Shown: piece by piece, positions 50,335 through 61,200 of the stretch | How positions within the stretch are numbered: the stretch's first letter is position 1 | Layout: every line of letters begins with the position of its first letter | Assembly: GCF_000485795.1 (NCBI RefSeq) | Contig: NZ_AXZL01000076.1 | Location: 645,895-709,894 of the forward strand | Direction: 5' to 3' | Length of the DNA stretch: 64,000 nucleotides | DNA from: Shewanella decolorationis S12 | GTDB lineage: Bacteria; Pseudomonadota; Gammaproteobacteria; Enterobacterales; Shewanellaceae | Notes under the pieces: model-generated | What the model was told of the DNA's origin: nothing | What the model saw: only the letters and a program-made list of their open reading frames with translations | Database searches by the model: none | Translations under genes and position numbers: made by a program

Positions 50335-51909
50335 TTAGACTTTAAAACTGCGCTTTAAAAACTGTCCGACTAGTACAGTATGGGAGTCCATTTCGCTAAT
50401 CACTTCGTCATTGAGACCGACCATTTCACAGCCGAGTTGGTGGCTGGAATGGGTAAACTGCGACACATTTACCACACTACGATTCATCTCATTCGCGACA
50501 CTCGACTGCTCTTCTACGGCACTGGCGATATGGTGGTTCATATCAGTGATCGTTGTAATCGCCTCACGGATAGTACGCAGTGCCGCTCCAGCTAAATCCG
50601 CTGTAGTAATACATTCGCCAGCAGCATCCACGCCCTCTTGCATACTGCGCACCGCCTTATGAGTACCTTGTTGTAACAGGTTAATCATTGTGTGGATTTC
50701 CTTTGTTGCATCATGGGTACGTTTCGCAAGCGCCCGCACCTCATCGGCAACCACAGCAAAACCGCGTCCTTGCTCACCCGCCCGCGCCGCTTCAATCGCA
50801 GCATTGAGTGCTAATAAATTCGTCTGCTCAGCAATCCCTTGAATAACATCCAGTACAGTGCCTATATCTCGGCTATGACCTTCTAGCTCAGTGATCACCT
50901 GCGAGGTTTCCTGTAATTGCTGCGCCATGGCTTGAATCGATTGAATAGTGCTGACAACGGTTTTATCGCCGTTGATTGTCTGCTCGGACGCCATTTGAGA
51001 TGCACTCGCCGCATCGGCGCAATTTGAGGACATATCCCCAAGGGTTGCTGTCATCTGTTGCATGGCCGTGGCGACCTGTTCAATCTCAGCAAGTTGGGAC
51101 TGACTGGTACTTTGAATTTCCTCACCTTTAGCCGCAGACACTTTAGCTTCTTTTGTCACCTTATCACAGGAATCTCGAGCACGACCTAACACGGATTTAA
51201 GCTCTGAATTTTGCATTTGCAGTGCCAGATCAATCGCCCCCAAATCATCGGATTGACCCGTATAGATATGTGCCATCAAAGGGTTATCGTAGATTTTCTT
51301 CGCCTTAGCAACCAGCGCCCGATAGCGGCCTAAAATCAGATTGCCGCCGATAAAAAGCGCGAGAGCACTGATGGCTAGCGCCACAAATCCCACCGCCCCT
51401 ATCTGCAACGCCAAATACAACATGGGCAGCAACGCTATTAAGGCCAGTAGGGCCAACTTAGTTGGCATATCAAAATTGCGTTTTAATGCTTTTACTTGGC
51501 CACTTTTATTTAACTCGGCGTAGGCCGCTTCAGCCCTGTTAACCTGATCTCTGCTCGGTTTGGTTCGCACCGATTGAAACTCAGCCACTTGACCATTAAT
51601 GACAATAGGTGAGACATAGGCGTCAACCCAGTAATGGTCACCATTGGCGCAGCGATTTTTGACTATGCCTTTCCAAGGCTCACCTTTGCGAATAGTTTTC
51701 CAAAGATCTTCAAACGCTTGGGGAGGCATATCGGGGTGACGCACCATATTGTGGGGCTGACCTAACATGGCATTAAGGTCATACCCGGCAACGGTACAAA
51801 AGGATTGATTAGCGTAGGTTATATGACTTTTAGTATCAGTTGTTGAAAGCAAAATCCAATCAGCTGGATAGTCATTTTCGCGTTGTGTAACAGGTAAATT
51901 TGTTCTCAT
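50335..51909 (-). CDS. PAS-containing methyl-accepting chemotaxis protein (Aer-like)
   Basis: A 524-residue chemoreceptor. N-terminal PAS (about 15-120) with [18 protein letters not shown] and [18 protein letters not shown], two close hydrophobic segments (about 155-190), then the MCP signalling domain with the hairpin tip [32 protein letters not shown]. No large periplasmic domain, as in Aer, so it should sense an internal signal such as redox or energy state. Start at ATG 51909 with AAGGG; the frame extends 36 bases upstream. Heme or FAD binding cannot be told. Confidence 0.88.
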   Translation of the reverse strand: MRTNLPVTQRENDYPADWILLSTTDTKSHITYANQSFCTVAGYDLNAMLGQPHNMVRHPDMPPQAFEDLWKTIRKGEPWKGIVKNRCANGDHYWVDAYVSPIVINGQVAEFQSVRTKPSRDQVNRAEAAYAELNKSGQVKALKRNFDMPTKLALLALIALLPMLYLALQIGAVGFVALAISALALFIGGNLILGRYRALVAKAKKIYDNPLMAHIYTGQSDDLGAIDLALQMQNSELKSVLGRARDSCDKVTKEAKVSAAKGEEIQSTSQSQLAEIEQVATAMQQMTATLGDMSSNCADAASASQMASEQTINGDKTVVSTIQSIQAMAQQLQETSQVITELEGHSRDIGTVLDVIQGIAEQTNLLALNAAIEAARAGEQGRGFAVVADEVRALAKRTHDATKEIHTMINLLQQGTHKAVRSMQEGVDAAGECITTADLAGAALRTIREAITTITDMNHHIASAVEEQSSVANEMNRSVVNVSQFTHSSHQLGCEMVGLNDEVISEMDSHTVLVGQFLKRSFKV

Positions 51910-52088
51910 GATAACCCTTGGACCTAATGTGAATATTCTATTCAATCATCCATGAGTTATCCCTCCTTGATACCAATCCAATCATCCGTGTTAACACACT
52001 TTTCCAACCCCTGAGCAGAGATCATAGTTTAAAAAATGTGCAATGAGTAACAAATCGGATTATTGGTAAAACAAAACCATCAACAATA

Positions 52089-52118
52089 TTGTATTTGATA
52101 AGCGTTTTCATTTAGAAT
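52089..52118 (+). promoter_or_regulatory. Candidate sigma-70 promoter of bfd
   Basis: TTGTAT (52089-52094) and TAGAAT (52113-52118) with an 18-base spacer. The Fur-like box lies within the spacer, where bound Fur would block RNA polymerase. Confidence 0.45.
52096..52110. promoter_or_regulatory. Fur-box-like operator upstream of bfd
   Basis: TGATAAG-C-GTTTTCA matches the 7-1-7 Fur consensus TGATAAT-g-ATTATCA at 12 of 15 positions and lies 37 bases before the bfd start. Iron repression of bfd is well known in other gammaproteobacteria. Confidence 0.65.
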
Positions 52119-52146
52119 TAGATTAATTCGTTTTGGAGTCGAAAAA

Positions 52147-52338
52147 ATGTACGTTTGTCTCTGCCATGCCATCACAGATACGCAAATCAAAAACGCTGTA
52201 AGTCAGGGCGACTCTAGCCTTGCTGACGTTAAAAAGCGTTTAGGCGTTGCCGATCAATGCGGTAAGTGCGCCAGAATGGCCGTACAAATTATCCAAAACC
52301 AACTCGAAATCGAGCCTAATTACTACGAAGTGGCTTAA
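52147..52338 (+). CDS. bfd: Bacterioferritin-associated ferredoxin
   Basis: A 63-residue 2Fe-2S protein that reduces ferric iron in bacterioferritin for release. Cysteines 4, 6, 38 and 41 (C-x-C and C-x-x-C, the BFD order) are all present. A Fur-box-like site 37 bases upstream indicates induction at low iron. Bacterioferritin genes are not in this window. Confidence 0.93.
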   Translation: MYVCLCHAITDTQIKNAVSQGDSSLADVKKRLGVADQCGKCARMAVQIIQNQLEIEPNYYEVA

Positions 52339-52482
52339 CTTAGAGCAACCGCGCTTTTCCTTTAAAGCCTTACTTTTGTGCCAATACTCTCCTACTTTCA
52401 GACATACACATCATTAAGGTCTACTACCTAATACCAAGCTTAAAAACTGATTTTGCCCTAATCTAATGATCTCTTAATGACA

Positions 52483-52529
52483 CATCCCACTCAGCCCAAA
52501 AGCATAAATGCTTTGAGCTCAATGGGATG
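52483..52529. other. Long imperfect hairpin past tpm
   Basis: The outer arms CATCCCA (52483-52489) and TGGGATG (52523-52529) pair exactly, and the tip AAAGCAT/ATGCTTT (52499-52505 with 52508-52514) pairs again. No T tract follows, so it is not a classical terminator, though it could still end the tpm message. It lies 8 bases past the tpm stop. Confidence 0.5.
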
Positions 52530-52537
52530 CAATCTGA

Positions 52538-53194
52538 TTATCTGCGCCTTAATAGATAAGCCGCTTCATTCAGCCAAGGAACTTCTTTCTTAACAAACCT
52601 TGGGTTGTCCGCAAGCACGTCCTGACAATCCAATAGTTGGATGTCAAAATCGTCACTTAAATGCGTCTCCACCCAAGTTGGTGACACCGCAAAAGGCGGC
52701 CCACTTAAGGCTTCCTGCGGATAATCGAGTGTCACTAATAAACCTACGCTGCCTTGGGGCAATAACTGCGCTAATTGCTTGGCGTATTGCGCCCGCATGC
52801 TCTCAGGCCAAGCAATCAAGGCGGCGCGATCATAAAAACCACTCACCTTGGCCGTAATAGACGGAGGCAAAGTGAAGATATCCCCTTGATATAAACTGAC
52901 TTGCTCTGTCTGATAATGCTGATGCTCACCCATCGCGCTTTGCTGCATAGGTAATTGGTTCTCTTCGAAAAACTGCTGCACAGCGAGCTCATTTAACTCA
53001 CAACCAATCACTTGATGCCCCTGCTCGGCTAAAAAGCACATATCTAAAGATTTGCCACACAGGGGAACAAAGACTTGGGCCTCAGGGGGCAATGCCAAGG
53101 TATGCCAATACTTTACGAGAAAGGGATTGATGTCTTGCTGGTGAAAACCAATCAGCTGTTGCTGCCACTTCTCATGCCAAAAACCGGGTTCCAT
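52538..53194 (-). CDS. tpm: Thiopurine S-methyltransferase
   Basis: SAM-dependent methyltransferase of 218 residues. The N-terminus [19 protein letters not shown] and PLCGKSLDM...GCELNELAV motif are characteristic of bacterial TPMT, which methylates thiol and possibly selenium/tellurium compounds. Single gene, about 90 bases downstream of the Cys-rich protein gene on the same strand. Confidence 0.9.
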   Translation of the reverse strand: MEPGFWHEKWQQQLIGFHQQDINPFLVKYWHTLALPPEAQVFVPLCGKSLDMCFLAEQGHQVIGCELNELAVQQFFEENQLPMQQSAMGEHQHYQTEQVSLYQGDIFTLPPSITAKVSGFYDRAALIAWPESMRAQYAKQLAQLLPQGSVGLLVTLDYPQEALSGPPFAVSPTWVETHLSDDFDIQLLDCQDVLADNPRFVKKEVPWLNEAAYLLRRR

Positions 53195-53283
53195 AGGTAT
53201 ATCTCAAATGACTAAAGTTATCCTTACTCTAATGGCATTCATGGGTGGATGTAAAATCTCAGATACTGCATATTAATTTCGCT

Positions 53284-53628
53284 CTACAGACTCGCAAGAG
53301 CCTCTTGTACTTTGCGTAACCAAACGCAATTGTCACACTGGCATTGGCGGCGCGACAAATGGTGTGGGCTTAAGGAAGAGTCAATAAAGTCGACGGCAAT
53401 CAGCAACTGCTGCTTAAGCTCGGCGACGGATTTTTGCTCGACAGCCACCAGCTCATCGTTCTGGTTCATCCAAATACATTCCATGCCCTGGTGGCAAGTG
53501 AGACACTGCTCATCGCGATCATTAAAAAATACCGCATGTGGACAATGGGTCACCTCCATTGACTGCAAAATTCGCTTACGCGGAAACTCTAACAACTCGA
53601 TCAATAAAGCCTTATCTGGGGCGGGCAT
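53284..53628 (-). CDS. Cys-rich small protein, function unknown
   Basis: A 114-residue soluble protein with seven cysteines: C29, C42, C45, C51, then a cluster C96-x-C98-x-x-C101 (QCQCDNC). His28, His31 and His46 are near the first group. This suggests binding of zinc or an iron-sulfur cluster, but no known fold is evident to me. Start at ATG 53628, preceded by a perfect AAGGAGG site. The open frame continues upstream to 53670 without such a site. It is followed by tpm. Confidence 0.6.
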   Translation of the reverse strand: MPAPDKALLIELLEFPRKRILQSMEVTHCPHAVFFNDRDEQCLTCHQGMECIWMNQNDELVAVEQKSVAELKQQLLIAVDFIDSSLSPHHLSRRQCQCDNCVWLRKVQEALASL

Positions 53629-53873
53629 ATGCCCTCCTTTCATCCACTTCGTCCACGGGAAATTTAACAAACATGTATCCCATCCAATGGGCTTAAGATT
53701 ACCTAGACTCCATACGATTTAACTTGATATAAATCAAAGTCAGCGACGAAATGATGGGATAGGTAAGCTCTAAAATCACAAGGTTATCGCAGGCAACATC
53801 ACTCAAGCATCCAACGCCAATTTGCTTATCTGCCTCGCTTACTGTTTAAATAACCAAAACAAGGAGTCGCGCA

Positions 53874-55682
53874 TTGCAAACACCCCAACTACAACACTTT
53901 TACATTTCCGAAGAGCAATCCATTTACTTGCTCAAAGCCAACGATGCCCGTAAGCACAAGGCGTGGATCCGTTTATGTAAACAACAGTTAAGTAAGTTGG
54001 GTTATCGCGACATTGAGTTTATCGGTAAGGGGGCATACGGCTTTGTGTTTGCGGGAATTAATCAGGCCGACGAAGCCCATGTATTTAAATTCTCAAGAAT
54101 TAATCTGCCGCAGCATATTCAAGACCGCTTAGAAGAAGAAGCCTTTATGCTGTCTTTGCTCAAACACCCCAACATTCCGGGGGCGATCAAATTTGAGCGG
54201 GTTGGTAAACAAGGGATCTTAGTGATGGAGCGCGCAAAGGGCGAAGATCTCGAGCAGCTTTGCCGCCGCTTAGGCGCCCTGCCCCCCGCCATGGTAATGA
54301 GCATCGCCCGCCAACTGGCCGATATTCTCTACTATTTGCGCACGGGCAAACCCTTAGTGCATGGCGATATTAAGCCTTCAAACCTTGTCTATGATATTGA
54401 AAGTCAGCACTTATCCCTTATCGACTGGGGTTCTGCCGTATTTGCGCAACGGGATGAACATAACAAGGCAGTTGAAGACAATGTGATGACGCTGATGTCG
54501 AGCGATCAGCAACACACCAATGCCCGCATGGGAGATGTGTATTTTATCGGTGAAGAGCAGCTAAATGGCGCGCTCTCCAGCCCGCGTTTCGACGAACAAG
54601 GCGTGGCAGCGACCTTGTATGCCTTGGCCTCTGGACAGGCGAGTCGCTTCGGCGCACAGGTCATCCCGCCCACCAGCATAGGCTTACCCATGGAGTTGGC
54701 GCGCACCTTGGAAGGCATGCTTAGTAGCGATGCCGTGCAGCGCAATCTGGCGGGGGATTATTTTCTCAAAAGTATGCGCCACAGCCATAGATTGCATTTA
54801 CCTGAATTGCCAAAAGCTGAACTGATGGGCGAAATCCCCGTCTGGGTGCAATCCCGCGAAAAAGATGTCGAAACTGTCAGTTACAGCTCGCGCAAATCCT
54901 TTTTAAAGGAACATAACGCCCAGGATCCCATCGCTAAGATGGATGACATCCAGCTCGAAAAATACTATCGCAACTTCTTAGCCGGTATGGGGGATACCGA
55001 AAAGGGCTTTATCGCCGCCGTGGGTCGCCTAGGTCAATATCCCATAGTGGGCGGCCTTGCCATCCATTGGCAAGAAACCGGCGTGTTTATCGACTCCAAC
55101 CTCGCCATTTACGATGCTAAACAAAAGAGTGCGCTCATCATCGCCGTCAATAATATGGTGACGCTCGCGCGGGGAATTAAGCGTATCGGGGTGTTTAAGG
55201 CCTGCTTCTTTAACGCTAGGGATACGCTGCATATCGAGCGCGAAAACACCAGCGAACCCTTTGTCGCCAGCGCTGATTTGCAACTGCCCTTCGAGGTAGG
55301 TGATGTGCCGACCCTCGAAGATAAATCACGGCTGCACTCTTACTTTGAAGACGGTAAGGATCCGGATGAAAACCTCGAATTACCAAGTGAAATCATGGAG
55401 GAATTGGCGCGTATCAACCAGATCCACCACACGGGCTGCATCATTTTTGAGGCCCTGCCGAATCACTTAAAGATCCACAGCTACTTAAAACTACTCAACC
55501 CGCGTAAACAGGCGGCGTTTCGCGCCAGCCTCGACCGCATTCTGCATTATGTGGGTAAAATTCAAGGTCATGGGGTGTCTGGCTTTATGAAACTGCCCTA
55601 TAAAAATACTCGCCGCTTTACCCATATTGAGCGTAAAACCGAACATTTTTATCCTAGAAACCCAAAAGAAATAGGCGCATAA
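53874..55682 (+). CDS. Eukaryotic-like protein-kinase fused to a large unknown C-terminal domain
   Basis: A 602-residue cytoplasmic protein. N-terminal kinase (about 45-290): glycine loop GKGAYGFVF (51-59), likely Lys72 in VFKFSR, catalytic HGDIKPSN (His163, Asp165, Lys167, Asn170), and DWG (184-186) in place of DFG. The catalytic residues look intact. Residues about 310-602 show no family that I recognise (SRKSFLKEHNAQDPIAKMDD onward). No membrane segment. Start TTG with a good AAGGAG site. It is the only gene on its strand here; its partners are unknown. Confidence 0.75.
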   Translation: MQTPQLQHFYISEEQSIYLLKANDARKHKAWIRLCKQQLSKLGYRDIEFIGKGAYGFVFAGINQADEAHVFKFSRINLPQHIQDRLEEEAFMLSLLKHPNIPGAIKFERVGKQGILVMERAKGEDLEQLCRRLGALPPAMVMSIARQLADILYYLRTGKPLVHGDIKPSNLVYDIESQHLSLIDWGSAVFAQRDEHNKAVEDNVMTLMSSDQQHTNARMGDVYFIGEEQLNGALSSPRFDEQGVAATLYALASGQASRFGAQVIPPTSIGLPMELARTLEGMLSSDAVQRNLAGDYFLKSMRHSHRLHLPELPKAELMGEIPVWVQSREKDVETVSYSSRKSFLKEHNAQDPIAKMDDIQLEKYYRNFLAGMGDTEKGFIAAVGRLGQYPIVGGLAIHWQETGVFIDSNLAIYDAKQKSALIIAVNNMVTLARGIKRIGVFKACFFNARDTLHIERENTSEPFVASADLQLPFEVGDVPTLEDKSRLHSYFEDGKDPDENLELPSEIMEELARINQIHHTGCIIFEALPNHLKIHSYLKLLNPRKQAAFRASLDRILHYVGKIQGHGVSGFMKLPYKNTRRFTHIERKTEHFYPRNPKEIGA

Positions 55683-55705
55683 CGAATCCCCTCGTTAGCG
55701 CCTAT
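55671..55705. other. Hairpin overlapping the kinase stop codon
   Basis: ATAGGCGC (55671-55678) pairs with GCGCCTAT (55698-55705) and AACGA with TCGTT inside. The stem includes the stop codon at 55680-55682. No T tract follows, so it may be a weak terminator or mRNA stabilising structure between two convergent genes. Confidence 0.45.
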
Positions 55706-55723
55706 GATGCTGAAAACCAACAC

Positions 55724-58126
55724 TTAGATTGGTGAACCCGGCGGCAATCTCAAGGGTTTAGGAATGAGTTTGCTGTTGGCGTCAGTCAGCCCTGCACTCA
55801 GTCCCTGTTGCAACCAAGCATAGTGGGAGGCTACCTTGGCATTCGCGCGATTAGCTTTGGCTTTAAGCTGTTTCATCAGGAATTGGGCGCGTTCGTTAAT
55901 AGTCGCCTTCACCTCTGCCGAGGTTTGCGGATCATGATAGGCAGACAAGAGTTCATCAATCACCACCGCATTCACCCGCATCCACACACCTTCAATCAGA
56001 GCGAGCTTATCTTCTTGATAAAGAGTCGCGGCAAATAGCTTATTGAGTAAGGTTTCGACCGAGAGCTGCTCATTATCCGCCATCACCCCTTGGCTGACGC
56101 GATTTAAGCGCAGTGGCATCAACATCTGGCCCACGGTATGGCGCGCTAACACTTCCGCCATGCCGAGGGGATCGCTCACCACTCCAAGCCCTGATTCGAA
56201 TGACTCCCGCGTCGCTTGATAATTACCCGCTTTAGGCACCAGCGTATCGAGCAAGGTTTGCGGAACCGTTAAGCTGGCGGCATCTAAGGTGCTGAGCAGT
56301 GCATCGAGGGCCGATAATTGTAACTGCGGCGCGATATAGCTCCAGCGAGCGCCCTCGCCGACGGAGAGATAGTTGTAGTCTGTGCCGCCAATAAACTTAC
56401 TGACCGCATCGATTTGGTAACGGCTAAGTAAATAGATAGGCACAAAGGCATCGGCTAATTCACCCAGTGGCTCGCCCGGTAACAGGGCTGTGCTGCTAAA
56501 ACCTTCAATCGCCTTAGCGCGAATACGATTCAAATCCAGTAGCTGCGCGATAGGATCGTCACCGCTATCCCACAGGCTGGCATAGGCTTGACTGGCATCC
56601 TTCTGGCGCGAATCTGCTTCGCCAATATAGCGCAGCCCTTTGCGGGCCACTTCGGCCAGCAACTGATTTTGCAGCGCCTGCTGAGCGGTGGCATCGCCTT
56701 CATCGCTATAGCCGTACGCGATAGCAAAGTTATCCCATGGCCCGACACCTACGCCATAGGGTGCTGATATATCGATGTCATTACCTTTCAGCAGGATCTT
56801 AGGATGGGGATAATCCATCACAGAGGCATCCTGATTAGTCGAGGCGGCAAAGTTATGGTCTAAGCCTAAGGTATGGCCGACCTCATGGGCGGCGAGTTGC
56901 CGAATACGCGCTAAGGCTAAGTCGTTGGCGGCTTGCTCGGCGGCGCTTCTATCACGCCAACCTGCGGTTAACCCTTTGGCAATCAAGTAATCTTGGCGCA
57001 CCCGCAAGCTACCTAAGGTCACTTGGCCTTTGATGATTTCACCGGTGCGCGGATCGGTTAGCGCCGCGCCGTAGGACCAGCCCCGCGTGGCGCGGTGTAC
57101 CCACTGGATCATGTTGTAGCGAATATCCTGCGGATCGGCATCGGGCGGCAAGAGTTCAACCTTAAAGCCGTTGATAAATCCCGCTTGGGTGAAGGCCGTT
57201 TCCCACCAGCGAGCACCATCGAGCAGCGCCGAGCGGATAGGCTCAGGCACGCCAGGGTCGAGGTAATAGGTGATAGGCTTTACTACTTCGCTGGGCGCTG
57301 GGCCAGGATTCACCTTTTGCAGGCGGTGGCGCAAAATAAACCGCTGCACCAGTGGCGCCGAAAACGGCGTGGCATAGTCGCGATACTCATCGGATAAATA
57401 GCCGCTCATGGGATGATAGGCGCGAGCTTGATAGCCCTCCTCGGGCAATTCGACAAAGGAATAGCGCATCCGCACCGACATTAAAGTGCCATCGGGCGTG
57501 ACCCTCGCCACTTGCTCACCCGCAGCATCGGCTTTAAAGGTAAGCTGCACATCCACATCGCTATTCTTTTCAAAGGATTTCACCCCGGCGGGTAAAATCG
57601 CCGAGCGGGTTAAATCGAGGCGATAACTCCCCTGCCCAGTATGTTGCAGTACGCTGGCAACGCCGTGTAAATCATTGAGCACCAGCTCGCTAATCGCCAC
57701 CATATCTGGCTTACCGTCGAGCAATTTGCCCTGCCACAATACCGAATCGGCAAAGGCTTCATTCACTGCTCGTTTTTCGGCGGCATCTTGGGTATTGGCG
57801 CGATACTGAGTGTTTAGCTGCTTAAGCTGGATATAGGGACCTTGACGCTCAAACTGCACCATGCGGGTTTGGCCTAATTGACCACGGTCGAGGCCGATAT
57901 CGTTAGAGCCGACCCCTTCAGGCAGGCTAGTCACCAAGAGAAAGGGTTGATTTAAGCGGCTCACCTCGAGGTATAACTCGCCCTCGCTTGACTCATAGTA
58001 AAGATTAAGAAATCCCTTAGCAGCTTGGCTCTGCTTAACGACTTTAGTGCTCGGTAAATTCGCAGCAACGCTGAGTGTGGGTAAACCTAAGAGTAGGATG
58101 GCGAGGGCTAGGCTATGGGGTTTCAT
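55724..58126 (-). CDS. Secreted zinc-dependent metalloprotease
   Basis: An 800-residue exported enzyme with signal peptide 1-21 (VAA). The zincin motif HEVGHTLGLDH at 414-424 supplies His414, Glu415, His418 and His424, and Met437 (SVMDYP) forms the Met-turn of metzincins. The region before (about 45-390) matches the DUF5117/DUF5118 type of large bacterial metalloproteases, and the C-terminal half the DUF4953 type. Probably periplasmic or extracellular; substrate unknown. Upstream on the same strand is the hybrid kinase gene. Confidence 0.82.
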   Translation of the reverse strand: MKPHSLALAILLLGLPTLSVAANLPSTKVVKQSQAAKGFLNLYYESSEGELYLEVSRLNQPFLLVTSLPEGVGSNDIGLDRGQLGQTRMVQFERQGPYIQLKQLNTQYRANTQDAAEKRAVNEAFADSVLWQGKLLDGKPDMVAISELVLNDLHGVASVLQHTGQGSYRLDLTRSAILPAGVKSFEKNSDVDVQLTFKADAAGEQVARVTPDGTLMSVRMRYSFVELPEEGYQARAYHPMSGYLSDEYRDYATPFSAPLVQRFILRHRLQKVNPGPAPSEVVKPITYYLDPGVPEPIRSALLDGARWWETAFTQAGFINGFKVELLPPDADPQDIRYNMIQWVHRATRGWSYGAALTDPRTGEIIKGQVTLGSLRVRQDYLIAKGLTAGWRDRSAAEQAANDLALARIRQLAAHEVGHTLGLDHNFAASTNQDASVMDYPHPKILLKGNDIDISAPYGVGVGPWDNFAIAYGYSDEGDATAQQALQNQLLAEVARKGLRYIGEADSRQKDASQAYASLWDSGDDPIAQLLDLNRIRAKAIEGFSSTALLPGEPLGELADAFVPIYLLSRYQIDAVSKFIGGTDYNYLSVGEGARWSYIAPQLQLSALDALLSTLDAASLTVPQTLLDTLVPKAGNYQATRESFESGLGVVSDPLGMAEVLARHTVGQMLMPLRLNRVSQGVMADNEQLSVETLLNKLFAATLYQEDKLALIEGVWMRVNAVVIDELLSAYHDPQTSAEVKATINERAQFLMKQLKAKANRANAKVASHYAWLQQGLSAGLTDANSKLIPKPLRLPPGSPI

Positions 58127-58182
58127 CTTTCCTCCTGATTGGGCTGTCTACGTGGTCATGTTACACAAAATCTAAACCACGC

Positions 58183-58200
58183 GGGGCCATCATTGGCCCC
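58183..58200 (-). terminator. Possible terminator of the hybrid kinase gene
   Basis: GGGGCCA (58183-58189) and TGGCCCC (58194-58200) form a 7-bp GC-rich stem with TCAT loop. On the minus strand, a T-rich stretch comes only 13 bases later, so efficiency is uncertain. Confidence 0.4.
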
Positions 58201-58210
58201 GGGCAAACGA

Positions 58211-61200
58211 TTAATGATGATTATTCTTGTGTTTTATCCAATGCGATAAGGTTTCAAACAGTTCCGTTAGCACTATCGGCTTAGTAATATGGGCATTCAT
58301 CCCCGCCGCGAGACTCTTTTCCCGATCGCCCGACATCGCATGGGCTGTCATGGCGATAATAGGTAGCACATCGGCGCTAAAGCGTTCACGCAGTGCCCGC
58401 GCCGCGGTTAAACCATCCATCACTGGCATTTGAATATCCATTAATACCGCATCAAAGGGGCGCGAGTCGATAATATCGAGGGCAATTTGACCATTCCCCG
58501 CCACCACGACTTCGTATCCCGCGCTCTTTAACAGCTCGGTCGCCACCTGTTGGTTGATAAAGTTATCTTCCACCAAGAGCACCAGGCCAGTATGTTCGCC
58601 CTCTTCTGCAGGCACTTCATCAATAGGCTGCACCACATTGAGCCTTGGCTCATCGGCAAAGGCGGCAATGATCTCATCGAACAGGCTCGAAGCCTTAAAG
58701 GGTTTTTGCAGCACGGCAAACACATTGGCAGTTTCGACTTCGTGCTGTAAAGGCTCAGCCGCATAGGCGGTCATCATGATAATAATGGGTCGTTTCGCGA
58801 TACGGCCTTCGGCCACCATGGTATCGATGGCGGTGATCACATCGCCGCCATCCATCTCTGGCATCATCCAGTCGAGCAACAATAAATCGATAGGATCCCG
58901 CGACAACTTATACAGCGCCTCGGCGCCGCTGGCGGCCGTATCCACCTCGAAGTGGAAATCACGCATCAGCGCCGAGTATATTTGCAGCGCCGTCGGGTTA
59001 TCGTCCACCACAAGTGTGCGTAAATTATTGAGTTTTTCAGGTACCACTAAGGGCTCAACCTTGGCTTCTTCGGCAATTTCGAAGCTGATGGTAAAGCTGA
59101 AGGTACTGCCAACGCCTAACTCACTCTGCACCTGCATCTTGCCGCCCATCATGGAGACCAAATGCTTACTGATCGATAAACCTAATCCCGTGCCACCGTA
59201 CTTACGGGTCGTCGAACCATCAGCCTGGGCAAAGGCATCAAACAGCTTTTCCTGCTGATCTTTACTGATCCCAATACCCGTATCCCGCACCCAGAATTTT
59301 AAGGTAATCCGATGGTCGCGCTCGCCCACATCTTCGCAGCCCAATTCAATCTCACCGGATTGGGTAAACTTCACTGCGTTCGATAACAGGTTGATCAGCA
59401 CTTGGCCTAGACGCAGCGGGTCGCCCTTAAGAATGAGGCCTGCCGTCACTGGCGCATACAGTAATAACTCAACGCCTTGCTCCTGCGCCTTAAGCGCGTT
59501 GAGATCGAGGGCATGGTCGAGCACTTTATCCAGTGGGAACGGTACCCGCTCCAACTCTAACTTACCGGCCTCAATCTTAGAGAAGTCGAGAATATCGTTA
59601 ATAATCCGCAGTAATGACTGCGCCGAGAAACCAGCTTTTTCGAGGTAATCCTTCTGCTGCGCCGTCAGCGAGGTGCGCTGCGCTAACTGCAACATACCGA
59701 TAATGGCGTTCATTGGCGTGCGGATTTCATGGCTCATATTCGCCAAGAATTCACTCTTATACAGGTTCGCCAGTTCCGCGTCCTGCTTCGCTTCAAGCAG
59801 CGCCACTTCGTTACTCTTATGGCGCGTGATGTCCTTATGGGTACCGACCATACGCTTAGGCTGACCATCGGCGGTAAATTCCACCACCCGACCGCGGGAA
59901 AGCACCCAGTGATAACTGCCATTTTTGCCTAAAATCCTAAACTCGATCTCATAGGCATCGACGGGATTTTGCAGATACTGATTACGGTACTCTTCAACTC
60001 GAATTCTATCGTCGGGGTGCGTCAGCTGATCGATTGCCGATACTAACGCAGGGAATTCATTGGGTTTATAGCCCAGCATCGAATAGTAGGATGGGTTGCA
60101 AATAATATGCTCCGAATCCAGATACCAGTCCCACAGACCGTCTTCCACCGCGTCCATCGCTAAATGGTAACGCTCCTCCGACAGGCGTAACTGCTCGGCG
60201 GACTCGTACTCACGCGTCACGTCGCGCCACACGGCAATCAAGCCTTGTAGCTCGCCACGGCGGTTATAGAAAGGCAGTTTCAGGGTATCGAGCAATACAG
60301 GTTTGCCCGCTAACTCGACCTTCTCTTGATAACGCAGCGGGGTGCGATCTTTTAAGATCTGCTCATCCTCGGCGCGAATACGAATGCCCATTTCTGGCGA
60401 GGTTAAATCCTCCGACGACAGACCGATCATCTCGCTTTCGGTGTAGCCCAGCATACGCTCGGCGGCCTTGTTACAGCCGAGGTAATTGCCCTCTTTATCT
60501 TTAAAGACAATGGCTTCTGGGATGGAGTCGAGTAAGGAGCGCAACAACGCATACTCACGCTCGCGGCGTTCGGTCGCATCTTTTAACCGCTCGGTACGGC
60601 GCGCAACCAGTTTGTCGAGTCGCTTATTCTGCTCGGCCAAATGATGGGTGTATTGCTTGTTTTCCTCAAAGATACGGCTCACCAGCAGGAACCAAGGCTC
60701 CCACCCCGGAGTGATTTTTTCTGGCGGTTTACGCGGCTCTTGGGAGCAGCCCTCTAAGTGCGATAACAGCCGCGATGCGGGGCTCACGAAGGAGCGGCGC
60801 GTTTGCCAGTGCACTATGGTCACCAGCACCGACAGGGCGATCACTACTAGGATAAAGGTCAGCTGCAGTTTTTCGACCGAATCTTGGAACAGATCGTCTT
60901 CATTTTGCAGATACAACAAGCGCCACGGCGCGTTATGCAGCGCGACCGAGTGAATATAGTAACCGTTACGAATGATGCCTTCGTGGGCATCGAATAATTC
61001 GGACTCGGGGAGCGAATGCAGCTCAGACGGAATGCGCTGACTGATGTGGTATACACGATTGATATCGGAGCCATCGAAGTCACTGTGGGACAAAATATTG
61101 TTCTGCTGATCGAGCAGGATCACAGTCCCTGGCATCTTGAAGTACACTCGAATTTGCCGCGCCAATGAGGCCAAGGTCATATCGAGGTTAATTGACCCCA

